64,000 nucleotides of DNA from positions 152,229,840-152,293,839 of the forward strand of contig OX328123.1 in NCBI GenBank assembly GCA_946811695.1. Direction: 5' to 3'. This document shows, piece by piece, positions 46,803 through 58,569 of this stretch. How positions within the stretch are numbered: position 1 is the stretch's first letter; every line of letters begins with the position of its first letter. Both the position numbers and the translations under genes were made by a program. The notes below the pieces were generated by a model, which did not search any database, was not told the origin of the DNA, and worked only from the letters and a program-made list of their open reading frames with translations. Origin of the DNA: Gonocerus acuteangulatus (lineage: Eukaryota; Arthropoda; Insecta; Hemiptera; Coreidae).

Positions 46803-47575
46803 TATACTGGTTACGATCTCATCACCTCCATAATCCCGAAACAGCTCCTAACCAAGGCCATTGTATTCCTCACCTACATCTTCAATTGCATCCTCCGAAC
46901 AACCTATTATTACGCATTATCCCATACTCTGGAAATTCTCAATTGTTGTTCTCTTTCCTAAACCCGGTAAACCTCCTAACAGGCCTTCCTCCTACCGCCC
47001 CATAAGTCTTATCCATATATCTTCCAAATTATTTGGAAAGGTTTTATTAAAGCGCTTACTACCTATCCTTAACCCCCAAAATCTCATCCCATCTCATCAA
47101 TTCGGCTTCTGCTCCCAGCACTGTTGAGCTGAACAGCGAATAGAGTATTGCACGTCTGCCTTCTTGGACATTGCCCAAGCATTTGACCTAGTCTGGCATT
47201 CGGTTCTGAACTCACCTTCCTAGCACCCGTTACCTAATCCTTCGCTCCTACCTCTCAGAGAGGTTTTTCCGAGTCTGGCATGGGACAGCCTACTCAGATT
47301 ATTTTTTTGTGGAAGCGGGAGTTCCTCAGGGTATCGTCCTTGGTCCTATCCTTTATACCCTTTATACAGCTGACATTCCAACACATCCCGACACCCTCCT
47401 CGCAACGTATGCAGATGATACAACCATTCTTTCCCCCCAAATAAATCCGGACACTGCTTCACAAAACCTAAAAATCCATTTAACTCAAATTGAACAGTGG
47501 TGCAAAAAGTAACGTCGAAAAATGTCACCAAATAGCCTTCTTAACTCCACCGCCTTCTTAACGCTCTAGGTAAAC
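46803..47575 (+). pseudogene. Jockey-type LINE RT fragment
   Basis: Encodes, in three pieces, the RT fingers/palm of a Jockey-clade ORF2. 46861-47127 has the P-K-P-G-K-P-P-x-x-P-x-S-Y-R-P-I-S-L block and H-Q-F-G-F. Near 47160 is A-F-L-D-I-A-Q-A-F-D, with the first catalytic Asp. 47309-47512 has G-V-P-Q-G-I-V-L-G-P-I-L-Y and T-Y-A-D-D-T with the catalytic DD. Stops and shifts separate them. No endonuclease or tail. Confidence 0.85.
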
Positions 47576-47849
47576 ACTACTACCAATACGTTTCTCATTT
47601 TCTTACACTCTTTTACTAAAATGCTAATTTTAATGATAAATGGAATTTAAAACAAAAAACGTCCAACTAAAAAGTGAGTTAAACAAAGACAAAAACGCGT
47701 ATTTCTAAGAGAAAAGAAATTATTTCTCCGACAGACATCGCCCTACTGAAAATTCCTTTACATCTTTTTTTTAGACTATTTAGTAAGCGTTCGAATGGTC
47801 ACGTTCACCTTACTACGAAATTCCTAAAACATTTCATGCCTGTATAAGA

Positions 47850-48091
47850 AATATTTTACATCTAGTACTTCCTTAACTCCAAACGGGGAATAAATTTAAC
47901 TATCTTAGATTAGATGAATGCCAAACGTCCGGAACAAGTTTCAACTGGATCGACCGTTTCCGAATACCCAAACTAAAAATTAGTTTGGACATTATTTGTA
48001 TTAACTTCTTGAAAACGGTTACAGATATCGCTTTCCAAATGGTTTTATTCGTTTTCTTATGTTAGGGAACGAGTACCTGCAATTATAAAAA
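47850..48091 (+). repeat. Helitron-like internal block
   Basis: Carries ccttaactccaaacg, tatcttagattagatgaatg, ggttacagatatcgctttcc and acgagtacctgcaa, the block that lies 5' of the TA tract in other copies. Here it lies directly before the 5' end of the next element, so it belongs to a separate, truncated copy. Confidence 0.6.
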
Positions 48092-48430
48092 GTCCGTCAC
48101 GCAGGAGCTGCATAACTAAGCACTTTCCTCACAATTTGGGTAGTGTAGACTGCTTTCCAGAACAATTTGCTTAAAATGTCCTACATAAATAAAATAAAAA
48201 CATGAATAGTTCTCTTTTAATTTTGTAATGAGTAACTGATAAATTATTAATTTGCTTCCAGAGTTATGATTACACATGGTACCTACTACCTCACTACGTA
48301 ATAAATACAAAATCCTCATATTATCGTATTTTGATCTAACGCAGGAACCGGATACAGTCCCTCTAGCGCTCCTTGCGGCGCCTTTGTGAACCTATGTCTG
48401 GCTGGCTTTTCTATTGAAGAATATTACAAA

Positions 48431-49035
48431 GTAAACCCCCCTTTCCGATTGACCGATTCAGCTCATTTTTACAACACTTCTTTCTCATGAGTTACCCACG
48501 ACGTATATCGCGTTTCGTTACAATACAGCAGAAATTACGACCAGTATGAGTATATTAGTAATTTGGGTCCGGAGTAAACCCCCCTCCTAATGAACCGATT
48601 TAGTTTATTTTTACAACACATATTTACCTGTAGATTACCACTACGAATACCGAGTTTCGTCGAAATATACCAAAAATTACCGTTGGTAGTGGCGAATTGG
48701 TATTGTGGGTCTGCAGTAACCCCCCCCCCCTCCTAATGAACCGATTTAGTTTATTTTTACAACACATATTTACCTGTAGATTACCACTATGAATACCGAG
48801 TTTCGTCGAAATAAACCTAAAATCACGGCTGGTAGTGGCGAATTGGTATTGTCGGTCCGGAGTAAACCCCCCCCCCTTCTGTATGAACCGATTTATTGTA
48901 TTTTTATATCTCACTTTTCTCTCTATATTACCAGTACGAATACCAAGTTTCGTTGAAATATAACACATATTACGGCTGAAATGGTCAAATTAGTGTTTTG
49001 GGTTCGGGGTAAACCCCCCCTTCCACCGATTTTGG
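48431..49035. repeat. ~145-bp tandem units inside the Helitron-like element
   Basis: The phrase gtaa(a)cccc starts at 48431, 48574, 48716, 48862 and 49009 (spacings 143, 142, 146, 147). Each is followed by aaccgattt and, later, taccgagtttcgt. The runs of C vary in length between units. Confidence 0.85.
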
Positions 49036-49130
49036 TGGTTAACGAACTCGTTCAATCATTTGCTAATTGAATGCTATATACCATGTTTCGTGACGAAAAA
49101 ACAAAAACTCTGGCCGCTATCGTGTTAACA

Positions 49131-49295
<165 letters not shown>

Positions 49296-49799
49296 TTTAA
49301 CGGGGGTCATTTTCGGTGTCTACTAGGTAGGATCGATAAAGATTTGAAGAAATTTTTCAAAAATTCCGTCATGAGTCCAACCTCAATAGCTACTTTCCTT
49401 CGGAGGAAAGTGCTAAAACGAGTACCTGCAATCTTATAAATTCGAAAACGTGACCGTTCCAATTTTTGTTCCGGCGGACGGATGCTGCCGGTTAACAAAC
49501 TTGACTTTTCAAATTAGTCGAAAAATTTGTGTACCATATTTTATCGAAATAAGACCATTTTTGAGACGGTGGTTAAACGAACAGACAAATACAAATTTGA
49601 TAAATATATAAATCTACTATATATTTATCAAATACCACTGACTGACTCACTCACTGACCTATCATCGCCCAGCCTAAAACACTTGACAGAAAAATTTGAA
49701 ATCTTGCATGGACACACTGTTTAGCATGTAAATACTCGCTAAGAATTCTTTTTTAGAGAGCAGGCACGCCTAGGTAGTAAACGTTGATAAGACGTTAAC

Positions 49800-50200
49800 A
49801 GGTCAGCTGTTACCGTATTGTATTTATTTCTTAATATTATTTCTATTTGAGCTTCATTTTAAGTTAAAACTTTTAACTATGATGGCAGACCTTGAAATAA
49901 ACTGTGATTTTGTCCCTCATAGAGATTATGCTATACCTGGTGATAGTCCATCGGAGGTAATAATATTCTGCACCCTTGCACAGTCTCCTGACCCACCAGT
50001 CAAAGCACTTCTTGGTAATGCTCGCAAATATAGTGGGTATTTCCAAATGGCATCATGGAAACATAAATTTTTAAGTGGTAACGTACACATATTATTGACA
50101 ATGAATTTTAACCTGTATCGGTTAAACTCCTGTGGTAGCCTATAGATAACGGGTTATTTCTAGGCCATCTGTTTGTTGACACTTGTCCGGAGCACCCTAG
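49800..50200 (+). repeat. dispersed repeat with coding-like start, copy B
   Basis: Plus-strand copy of the family at 26.53 and 59.16 kb. ATGATGGCAGACCTTGAA at 49879 opens 88 codons (M-M-A-D-L-E-I-N-C-D). This copy keeps about 150 bp more than the others in the middle. No domain recognised. It lies inside the Helitron-like element, between its TA block and 3' end. Confidence 0.5.
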
Positions 50201-50938
50201 TTTCCAGAAACATTATACTTAGATTACTTATTAATTGAGTAATAACTTATAGTATGACTGGAACCATGCTATAATAAACTTCAAAAAATTATATAATAGC
50301 GTTAATTTTGATGATACATTATTTAACGCAATAAAAAAACTAATTATCTGCTGTACAAATTTGAACCACCGTAATATTTGTCATCTATGGGTTTAGAAAC
50401 ATGAAATTATCTAGCCGGCATTTCCGGATCGCGGCATGAGGTCAAACTCATAAGCTGGTTTCCTCCCTACAGAAGAGGGAGGAACCGCGCTAAAAGTATA
50501 AAGAATAAACCATATAATACTCCATTTTCACATAATATAAGTACTTTAATGTACATATTAGATAGACGAAACTGTTGGATGACAAACTTTTTGCCAAATT
50601 AATGAAGGGGCAAATTACTGGGGTGTCTTTTGTGACAAGCAACAATATGCAATAAGGACTTAGAAATAGGTACTTCTTTTTTTTTGTGATTGAACTAGAG
50701 CAGAGAGTTGACATACAGTTTGGATTCGAAAGCCAGTAAAGTTTGAGCGTCGCTTCCGTGTCGCCCTCAATGGTTTTCTCGTTAAAAAGTTTTCACGGTG
50801 AATGGGACGGCGTCCTGCAGCTTTTATGGAATTCATACAAAGCCATTTCTTCTAAACATGCCCTTGAAAAGTTTAACAAAAGTTACAAAATAACTAAAAA
50901 TATTAATTATATTTTTATTAATTATGCCAGAGAAGAGG

Positions 50939-51048
50939 CAATTACAACATCCCGTATGATATTCAAGAACTCCTGGGCAATGATAGCCAGTACATCAACA
51001 CTGTACTGACCTACCTAAAGAATACTGGACTCTACAACCTTATTTGAT
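50939..51048 (+). pseudogene. 3' end of another I-clade LINE ORF2
   Basis: The last 30 or so codons read I-Q-E-L-L-G-N-D-S, then L-x-Y-L-K-N-T-G-L-Y-N-L-I and stop. This closely matches in pattern the final residues of the ORF2 ending at 45465 (I-L-G-D-E-S, then F-L-K-S-T-G-L-F-D-K-L). It is a very short 5'-truncated copy. The 88-codon frame starting at 50743 is in another frame and not meaningful. Confidence 0.65.
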
Positions 51049-51670
51049 GAACGTCCGCAATGTTGGCTTATAAGATATTATATTTCCATTGATACTAAGC
51101 TCTATTTATAGGTGAACCGTAAGTCTAAACCATTACATAACCACACACACTTCCAACACCAATAATCATGCTGATTTCCTAGAATAGCTAAGTTCAGAGG
51201 ATATTGTTCTTTGTGTTATCGCCATTGGAGCGGTACACAATAAATAAATTATATTTTTCTGTTTATTCCAAGTAAAAGTAATATGAACTGCGTCAAGTAA
51301 CATAAAAATGAATGAATTTGGGATGCGAATAGTCAGCTGTTGGAGTAAGAACAAAAATTACCGTTAGGTGACCACAGTCTCCTGGCATTATTTCCTGATG
51401 AAGGCCGCTGAAGGCATAATACATCTAGCTGTTTTTCTTAGCCTAAATGCAATTATTCCTCGACTTCAAAAAAATATGAAGATTATAAACTAAATACTGA
51501 ATTATAAAGGTAGAATTCAAAGATGAGTAGATCTTTCGAAGTTTTAGATATAATTTTTGTATATGTTATATAAAAGTAATGTAACATTAAATATTTAAAT
51601 ATTTTCTTAGATCCTTATCGTAAACATTATTAGTAAAGAATGGCATGTTATAAATGTGTGACATAATGTA

Positions 51671-51673
<3 letters not shown>

Positions 51674-51719
<46 letters not shown>

Positions 51720-51723
51720 ATGT

Positions 51724-51768
<45 letters not shown>
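51674..51768. repeat. (TA)n(TG)n compound microsatellite
   Basis: TA to about 51711 followed by TG with one GAG interruption. This is the only long TG tract in the window. Confidence 0.95.
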
Positions 51769-51769
<1 letters not shown>

Positions 51770-51889
51770 CCATCAATTATATCAATTGTTATTTCGTTTC
51801 CAGTTTTTTATCTATCTCTCTCTCGAAATAGAGAACGTTTCCAAGCATATTGTTTATTGTTATTAATAATTACGAGGATTTTAAGTTGG

Positions 51890-52135
51890 TTTTGTTTATA
51901 CGTTGTAACTAATTACAAGGCTTTTTAGTAGAATACGTATATAAGTTATAACTAATAACAAGCCTCTTACGTAGGCCCGATTTATAAGTTATAACTAATT
52001 AAAAGTCTCTTAAGTAGACTCAGCTTATAAGTTATAACTAATAACAATCCTCCTGTGTAGGCCCTGTTTATAATTTATAACTAATCACAAGGCTCTTGTG
52101 TACTCGATGCTTATATGTTATTGCTTATTACAACG
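51890..52135. repeat. 43-bp tandem repeat, six units
   Basis: gttataactaat-type cores lie at 51902, 51945, 51988, 52031, 52074 and 52117: an exact 43-bp period with point changes. Each unit carries a variant of the words acaaggctctt and ttataagttat. Confidence 0.92.
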
Positions 52136-53098
52136 AACTTTAGTACGTGAGCGGCAATTCTAACTTAGTTCCTGCTAAAAGAGATGTTTTTTATGATTCT
52201 GTAAAAAAATAGCTGATCTTGATAAAAGTTAATTTATTTTTCCCGATGGAATTGGGGTAAAACTCAGTCATGTGGAAAGTAAGATCGGCTTCGTTGTCCC
52301 CTTAAATCGGCTTAGCGAAAAGGATATCCTCGAAGAATCTCTAGCAAAAGAAGTTTAAATATTAAAACCGTTTAAAATTAGACTTTCACAATTTTAGTGC
52401 GGTTCCTCCCTCCCCCCCCCCAGGAAAAACATAAATGTGAAATAGAGGCCAAGTTCCTCCCCCACAAAGAAACACTCCCTTCCCCAAAAAGCCAGAAATA
52501 TCTCCTCCTAAAACCCCCAAAAAACGCCTTACCATTCTACACTCCAAAAAAAGTAGTATGAGTTGATGTATTTAGCGTACCATATTTTCAACCAAAAATA
52601 TTTGCCAATACAAAAGATGATACAAGAAAGCATTGTCCAAGTTCATTACTTAGAAGACCTCATAGTTACTTACTAAGAACAGTAAAGACACTTTAACTGA
52701 CCTTTAAAAACAATAATAAAAATACTTATATCCAGTTACTAAAAAATCACTTTCCTCAACCAGGTATATTCTTAAACTTGGCAATGTTTAGTTTTCTCTC
52801 TAAAGATAATTTCGGCAGAAAAAAACATTGCCAAGTTTAAGCCGATTATTTCAACGCCGATATTTCAAAAACCGTTTGGTTGCCACTGAGATAGTCCTCC
52901 CACCAAAAATTAGCTAATGATTTTTTACGTTTTCGCGGTTGTTACATATTGAATTAAGCAACTATTAATGGATTCATTGTGTTATGTCATTTGAAACAAG
53001 TTGGCCATAATCACATGCAGTTGTTTAATTCTAATTTCATAGATATTAATAACAAAAATATTCAAAATTAATTTTTATATTTAAATATAATATTAATA
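52136..53098. other. unassigned DNA with a Helitron-like end
   Basis: At 52396-52415 ttagtgcggttcctccctcc is the inverted Helitron-like 3' terminus; the rest of that copy is not recognisable. The stretch 52150-52380 could be a decayed ORF1-like coding piece (L-S-E-K-D-I-L-E-E), too weak to call. The remainder is AT-rich. Confidence 0.4.
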
Positions 53099-53313
53099 GC
53101 CAACGGCCATTGCCACGTTGAATGGACCGTTTCCCATTGATCACCATCGAATTGATCAGTATTGAAGTTAAACAACGTCGGGCTTGGCCGGTACCTGAAT
53201 GGGCGACCGACCACGTGCCGTTGGCATTATAAAAGGCTGGCAATAGGTAGTTAGCCCGGCGATAATAGCCAAATTGTTGATACGCCGTTAAACGCAAAAA
53301 AAAAAAAAAAAAT
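53099..53313 (+). mobile_element. 5S-rRNA-derived SINE
   Basis: 53099-53226 is a recognisable 5S rRNA sequence: starts gccaacggccat, has ccacgttgaatg, then gaagttaaacaacgtcggg (internal A-box region), gtacctgaatgggcgacc (intermediate element and C box) and ends ccgttggc. It differs from a normal 120-nt 5S by a partial duplication after ttgatca (53138-53158) and loss of bases near the 3' part. A further 70 bp and a 17-base A-run (53297-53313) follow, the layout of a 5S-derived (SINE3-type) retroposon. The internal promoter looks largely kept. A target-site duplication is not clear. Confidence 0.75.
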
Positions 53314-53898
53314 ACAGTCATTAATAATATGTATGTCATGAATCAAGAATAGTACTGGACACTGCGGCAAAGTAGTGTAATTAAACAAGAAGAAAGGAAA
53401 TTCAAAATTGTTTTAAATAAAGTAATTGTTTAAATAATGTTACTACAGGTGGGCCAACCACAAACGCCAATATTGCGACGTCCTGTAATGTAGGTCTATT
53501 CAATAACCTACACAATTTTGCCCAAATATGTTTGCGGGAATAGGCAATTAACATCTTGACTTTTCGGTTTCGACCAACCGTTAACAGTCTACCGCTACCT
53601 TTGTACATGGTACAAAATTCCAATGCGCCTAACGTTTTCTGTAGTATTTAATTTCTAATTAGATAGGTACGCCAAGGACTATCCCTTTACTGTCTTAATT
53701 CCGCCATCTGCCTTTGGACCTTCTACCTCCCCACGAAAAGCTACAGAGGACCCTAAGGGCGGTATTAACCCCGTACCAACATATCATCTTAAACCGATAA
53801 TGGCATTAGATGATGACACAGCCGCCATAAGTTTGAAAGACTGGTCTATCGATGGAATTTATAGCTACTTCCAAATTGCGTCATCAGGTCAACGTCAT

Positions 53899-53934
53899 TA
53901 GAAGAATTGAGGCGTTGCGGATAGGAAAGGCGAA

Positions 53935-53979
<45 letters not shown>

Positions 53980-54318
53980 TTTCCCTGCCATCCGAATCTA
54001 GACACTTTAGAGAATGAAAACGAGCTTGCTGAAAACTTCAATAGGAAGACAGATACGAAAGGCGAACACTCAACTACCGGTCCGCTGGATGATGATATAA
54101 ATAAAATGCTCTTTTCGTTAAAAGTGATGTTGAAACTAATTGCTGGTCAATTATTATATATTTTTAATAACGAGACATCCCACAAAGGAAAAATGTTTTC
54201 AATAAACTCTTGTGGAGTTCACCTTTATAAAAAACTAGTCAAACTCATTTCATCAAAACTACCTTTTGAGGACGAACTCAACGTCCTTCGTATCCGCAAC
54301 GCCTCAATTTCTTCATAT
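53899..54318. mobile_element. short element with ~25-30-bp inverted ends and internal A-run
   Basis: gaagaattgaggcgttgcgg at 53901 is mirrored by ccgcaacgcctcaatttctt near 54294. A 40-base A-run (53937-53976) sits near the left end. A 121-codon plus frame (53977-54342) runs through the element and reads into the right repeat; no family recognised. It may be a MITE or a small inverted duplication. Confidence 0.5.
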
Positions 54319-55439
54319 AAAGAGAAGGAAGGAAAGCCCTGAAAACCGGTCAAATTTTTAGGTTTTTCCGCAAAACATTCTATTGCAAAAACATTCCATT
54401 ACAATTTTTAGTGCAAATTACATTAAGGCTCTTTTCCTAATACCCCGCGCATGACATCGACCAATGAGAAATTTTCACGTTTGATGTCTGGGGCCCGATA
54501 TCCAATTTCGTGAGAAGGTCATATTTTCGCTTAGGAACTGAAAGCCAGTACCAGCATTTTTAGATATCTAGCAGTATGTTTTTTTACTTCTAATCACTCG
54601 AGATCGACTCACCACCTAATGTCGACTTACCGTCCTACATCTACTCACCTTTCAATATCGACTTACCATCTAACATATACTTCCAATCCAACACATACTT
54701 ACCACCTAAAATTGATTCGCCATTCATCAACGACTTATCAATTAACATCGGCTCATCTTCCAGCTTTCACTTACCATCTTTTTTCTTTATAGTTTTCGTG
54801 GATTTAACAAAATATCCGTCAAACTCCTAAGAAATCTCTCTCAGTCTTAATAAAGCTCATAATTCATACTTGACTTCGTTGAATAAATACTCGGATAGAA
54901 AATGAGACAAGCTTGTCTTCTTCAAAGAGCTCTATACTTGCAACTGACTTCTCATTATCAAAAAGGTTTACTAGAAGTAAGTTGAAGGAATAAGGGTGTT
55001 TGCTTTTTAACAGAAATATTGTCCTTTAGTCAGAAGAAGGCGAAGAAAGGATACTTAATTAACACAACTAATTATCACAAAAGAGAAATCGTAATTATTA
55101 TATGTCCGACTCGCAGATATTCTTCATAAACTTAATTTAGTGGTCAAAAATATTTGTTTTAAACGCAGATAATAATAATAATTATTATTTAAGTTAAGAA
55201 AATTTCTGCAGTTATTTCTTGCTCATTTTCAATCTTTGCTAGTCAGGGAGTTTACCTTTTGTCCGAAGCATGCACCAATTAATCTTCTTTAAAAACATAA
55301 GCATAAAAATGTTGATTATAACATTTTTCTATTTTTTGTTTTAATTTCGCTCAACATTGAATTTGTGTCAGTAGTGGGCACTTGGAAATCTCAAAAAATT
55401 AGTAGTGGGGACTTTATTAATCCAGTAGTGGACATGCGG
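54319..55439. other. unassigned DNA
   Basis: 54605-54775 shows a loose phrase repetition (acttaccatctaaca-like words roughly every 22-26 bp), a decayed short tandem repeat. No gene. Confidence 0.4.
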
Positions 55440-55775
55440 GATAAATAATTAATTTTTAGACACACTGGGAAGCACTTTATTTTATTAATTAATTCATTTA
55501 TTTCTTTAATATACTTTATATTATTAATTTACGCCCTTTTAACTAAATTCAAACATTTTTATATCATAAATGACTATTTTGTATTTAGTATGTTTCAACT
55601 TTTTCTTTAAAAAATATAAAATAGTCATTTAAAATATAAATAAGTGTTTGAATTTAGTTAAAAGGACGTTTATATAAAAATAATAATAATAATATAAAGC
55701 ATAGTTAAGAAATAAATTGATTTATTGATAGAATAACGTGCTTCCTAGAGAGTCTAATAATGAATAATTTACCCA
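55440..55775. mobile_element. palindromic MITE with ~150-bp arms
   Basis: Left arm blocks aataattaa, gggaagcac, tttatttctttaatat, cccttttaactaaattcaaa and aaatgactattttgta are mirrored in reverse order at the right, ending cttcctagagagtctaataa. Arms meet near 55605 with almost no loop. No coding sequence. It is a non-autonomous fold-back or MITE. Confidence 0.8.
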
Positions 55776-56172
55776 GTAACTTCCAGATCAGAACGTGAAA
55801 ACTGGTACATGCGGTTTCCAATGTTACACCCAAATATAACCGGTTTCAGTAATTTCGCCTCTATTTCATTTTTACTCAAAGTTCTGTTTTATTTATCATT
55901 TAATACAAAATCATTTCTTGTTCTGTTAAATGGTTTTAAAGTAATAACAAGAATTTCATTTTCATTTGATTTCTTAACTAAACACACAGAGTTAAAGTTC
56001 CTCTATATTAATTGAACACAAAATGTAATCTCCTTATGTTATATTATTGGCAACTTATGTCTCCATGGCTCCTTTGTATGTGTGCTGGATTTCTCTACAT
56101 CTACCCATAGAGGTCTCCACGTCTTTATCTAATTCTGTATATTCATCCATAAGCGTATTTTAATCAGGTTTA

Positions 56173-56525
56173 ACGTTGCTATTAACTCTATTAAGCTCAA
56201 CGTTGCTATTAACTCTATTAAGCTCAACGTTTCTATTAACTCTATTAAGCTCAACGTTGCTATTAACTCTATTAAGCTCAACGTTGCTATTAACTCTATT
56301 AAGCTCAACGTTGCTATTAACTCTATTAAGCTCAACGTTTCTATTAACTCTATTAAGCTCAACGTTGCTATTAACTCTATTAAGCTCAACGTTTCTATTA
56401 ACTCTATTAAGCTCAACGTTGCTATTAACTCTATTAAGCTCAACGTTGCTATTAACTCTATTAAGCTCAACGTTGCTATTAACTCTATTAAGCTCAACGT
56501 TGCTATTAACTCTATTAAGCTCAAC
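56173..56525. repeat. 27-bp minisatellite, thirteen units
   Basis: Thirteen near-identical copies of a 27-bp unit beginning aacgttgctattaactc. Ten carry gttgc and three carry gtttc (units 3, 7 and 9). As 27 is a multiple of three, both strands stay open (126 and 134 codons), giving a repeated nine-residue unit on each. I see no evidence that either is a real gene. Confidence 0.95.
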
Positions 56526-56559
56526 GTTGACACTATCTTCTAGAATCTCTCCTTAATCC

Positions 56560-57725
56560 TCTTCTTTCTCCAAACCTGAATTTACTTCATCCAAATATAT
56601 CTTCTTCAGCAATCATCACTTTCGCTTTTCTTTCTGCTGTTGTGGCTCGAACTTTTTTAATTTTTTTTTTCTTCAATTCAACGCCTCTCATCTGATGTTT
56701 ATGCTGATGTAGAGAACACATTTCTTGTCCTAGTGGACAATTTTCCAGTTGTCAGTCCCCGTAAATTGTCACTTGAATGGATTTGGCATAGGTGACAATT
56801 ATGAGCAGAAAATATGATTGTCTGTCTTTCAGCTTTAGCCTGAGATAAAACTTTAGTGATTCCTGCATCATGATGAGCTGTGTCCATCCTTTTGCTGCCT
56901 GGAGGATGAAAATGTCAATATTTCAAGGTCATTGCGGGTCGCCTCGGAGTTGTTCGATTTAGCTAAAATTTTGTACAGATCGTTCTTTTGTTAATTGGAA
57001 AAAGATAGGGGGGTGGGAGGTAACTTTTAGAAAGTTGAAAAATAAGGGCCACCCTAATGTACATATGAAATTTGCACAAAAGCAATATCCATGACCAATA
57101 ACTTCTAAAACTTGAAAATTTTTCACCACATCTCTTTATCCTTTTCTAGGTTGTTCCCTATTGTTTTCTGATAGACAGTTATCAGAGATATAATTTTTTT
57201 ACGCTAAACATGCCAACTGGACCTCAGTGCATCGGGACGTTATAAACAGCCCACCCCCATGGAGCGAAGAAGAAAATGCGCTAAAAAATATAATAGCCTT
57301 TGAGTAGAAAATCACACTGAAGTTGTTTAGTATATTTTAATTTTAGGACGACAGGATTTAATAACCTCTGGAATTAAATTGAGAGCCAGGATTTCAATAA
57401 CAAGGACCAGTTTCTTGACGTGCTCAAGTGTTTGGCGCTCTAATTAAAAATGTTAATGAACTTTCTTTTCTCCCGTGGAATTCATAGCAGGTGATCAAAT
57501 TATTTAATTCTTATTAAATTCTTTTAAAATTAGCCGTTGATTGACTTAATATTAAAAAAAAAATTATTTTTAATATTAATTTCTCTCTATTTTAAATCCC
57601 AATTTGCCTTATTCTTTTCATTTAGTAAAGAAAAAAAAAAAAAATCCTATTTCTTCATTCATCTATCATTAATATGTAATTTCCCTATACCTTATGTCTA
57701 TCTATATGTTTTTGTGCATATGTAT

Positions 57726-57728
<3 letters not shown>
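56560..57728. other. unassigned DNA
   Basis: No gene recognised; several 60-85-codon frames are composition-driven. AT-rich with A/T runs near 57.55-57.65 kb. Confidence 0.35.

Positions 57729-57766
<38 letters not shown>
57729..57766. repeat. (TA)n microsatellite
   Basis: About 19 TA units followed by cacatg. Confidence 0.93.
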
Positions 57767-57771
<5 letters not shown>

Positions 57772-57871
57772 GTATAAATGACAACAAAAAATAATAGTAA
57801 TGATAGATTAGTGAACACTTACAAGTTATTCTTTAGGAATAAAATCTGAAAAATTTGACTAAAAGTTTTAT

Positions 57872-58057
57872 TTGAAACAGATAATACTTTTATCTGCGCA
57901 GGCGTGGGGTCGGAAGGAATGCAAATATATTGAGCGAATGAATAGGTGCTTCATGAAGCGACTGTTACGCCTACCATCTTACACTCCTAACTATGTACTC
58001 TACTTGGAGGCTCACAGGAGTACTCCTATTGTTAAGTCTTTAACCCTCAATTGGTAA
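57872..58057 (+). pseudogene. LINE RT C-terminal fragment
   Basis: About 60 codons encode A-W-G-R-K-E-C-x-x-I-E-R-M-N-R-C-F-M-K-R-L-L-R-L-P, then T-P-N-Y-V-L-Y-L-E, then L-N-W and stop. This pattern (an aromatic/W-G start, Q/N-x-x-F-x-x-x-[LI]-L-x-L-P, then T-P-x-Y-x-x-x-x-E) is typical of the region after the RT domain in many arthropod LINE proteins. The clade cannot be decided. Confidence 0.55.
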
Positions 58058-58380
58058 CATACGTCTGAGAGACGCCTAGGTATAGTATTTTCCCTTATTG
58101 TGGTGTTTAGTACCATTTGTAAAATTAAACCTCCAGTGTATGCTCACATTAGATAATGTAAAAAACGAAAGTGAAATTTTAACCCTATCAATTGTATTTT
58201 GAGGTTGTAGTAAGGCACTAACTAAAAAGTACAGCGTCAAGTAGACGCGTGTTTCTAATAGCGCTCATTTTCATGTTCGTCTCACAGACGTGTATTACTT
58301 GAAACGATTTATTTACTACAATTGAGGTACACAGCAAACCTACAATAACCATTTAAAACAAAATGTAATTATAAATATTA

Positions 58381-58569
58381 TAGTCTTCTGGTATTGACCG
58401 TGTCACAAACTTCATTGCCGACGTTTCGCTAGTCATACTGCCAGCTTCCTTAGGGCTTAGTCTGAGAAAACTAACATAGTTTTCTCAGACTAAGCCCTGA
58501 GGAAGCTGGCAGTATGACAAGCGAAACGTCGGCAAAGACGTTTGTGACACGGTAAATACCAGAAGACTA
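58381..58569. repeat. Penelope-end palindrome with hammerhead-like core
   Basis: Arms of about 93 bp with a three-base centre (aca at 58474-58476) are near-perfect inverted copies. Each arm carries the tail sequence also found at 12.24-12.34 kb. In the right arm CTGAGGA (58497-58503), a short stem and GAAA (58523-58526) are followed by an ACGTC/GACGT hairpin, as in helix III of a hammerhead. Helix I is not clear. Confidence 0.75.

Noticed and set aside
53099..53226. Functional 5S rRNA gene
   Set aside because: Internal partial duplication, missing 3' bases, no tandem array, and an attached body with poly(A) indicate a retroposon.
56129..56556. Open frames on both strands over the 27-bp repeat
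   Set aside because: Same reason: the period is a multiple of three and both strands are open, with no independent coding evidence.
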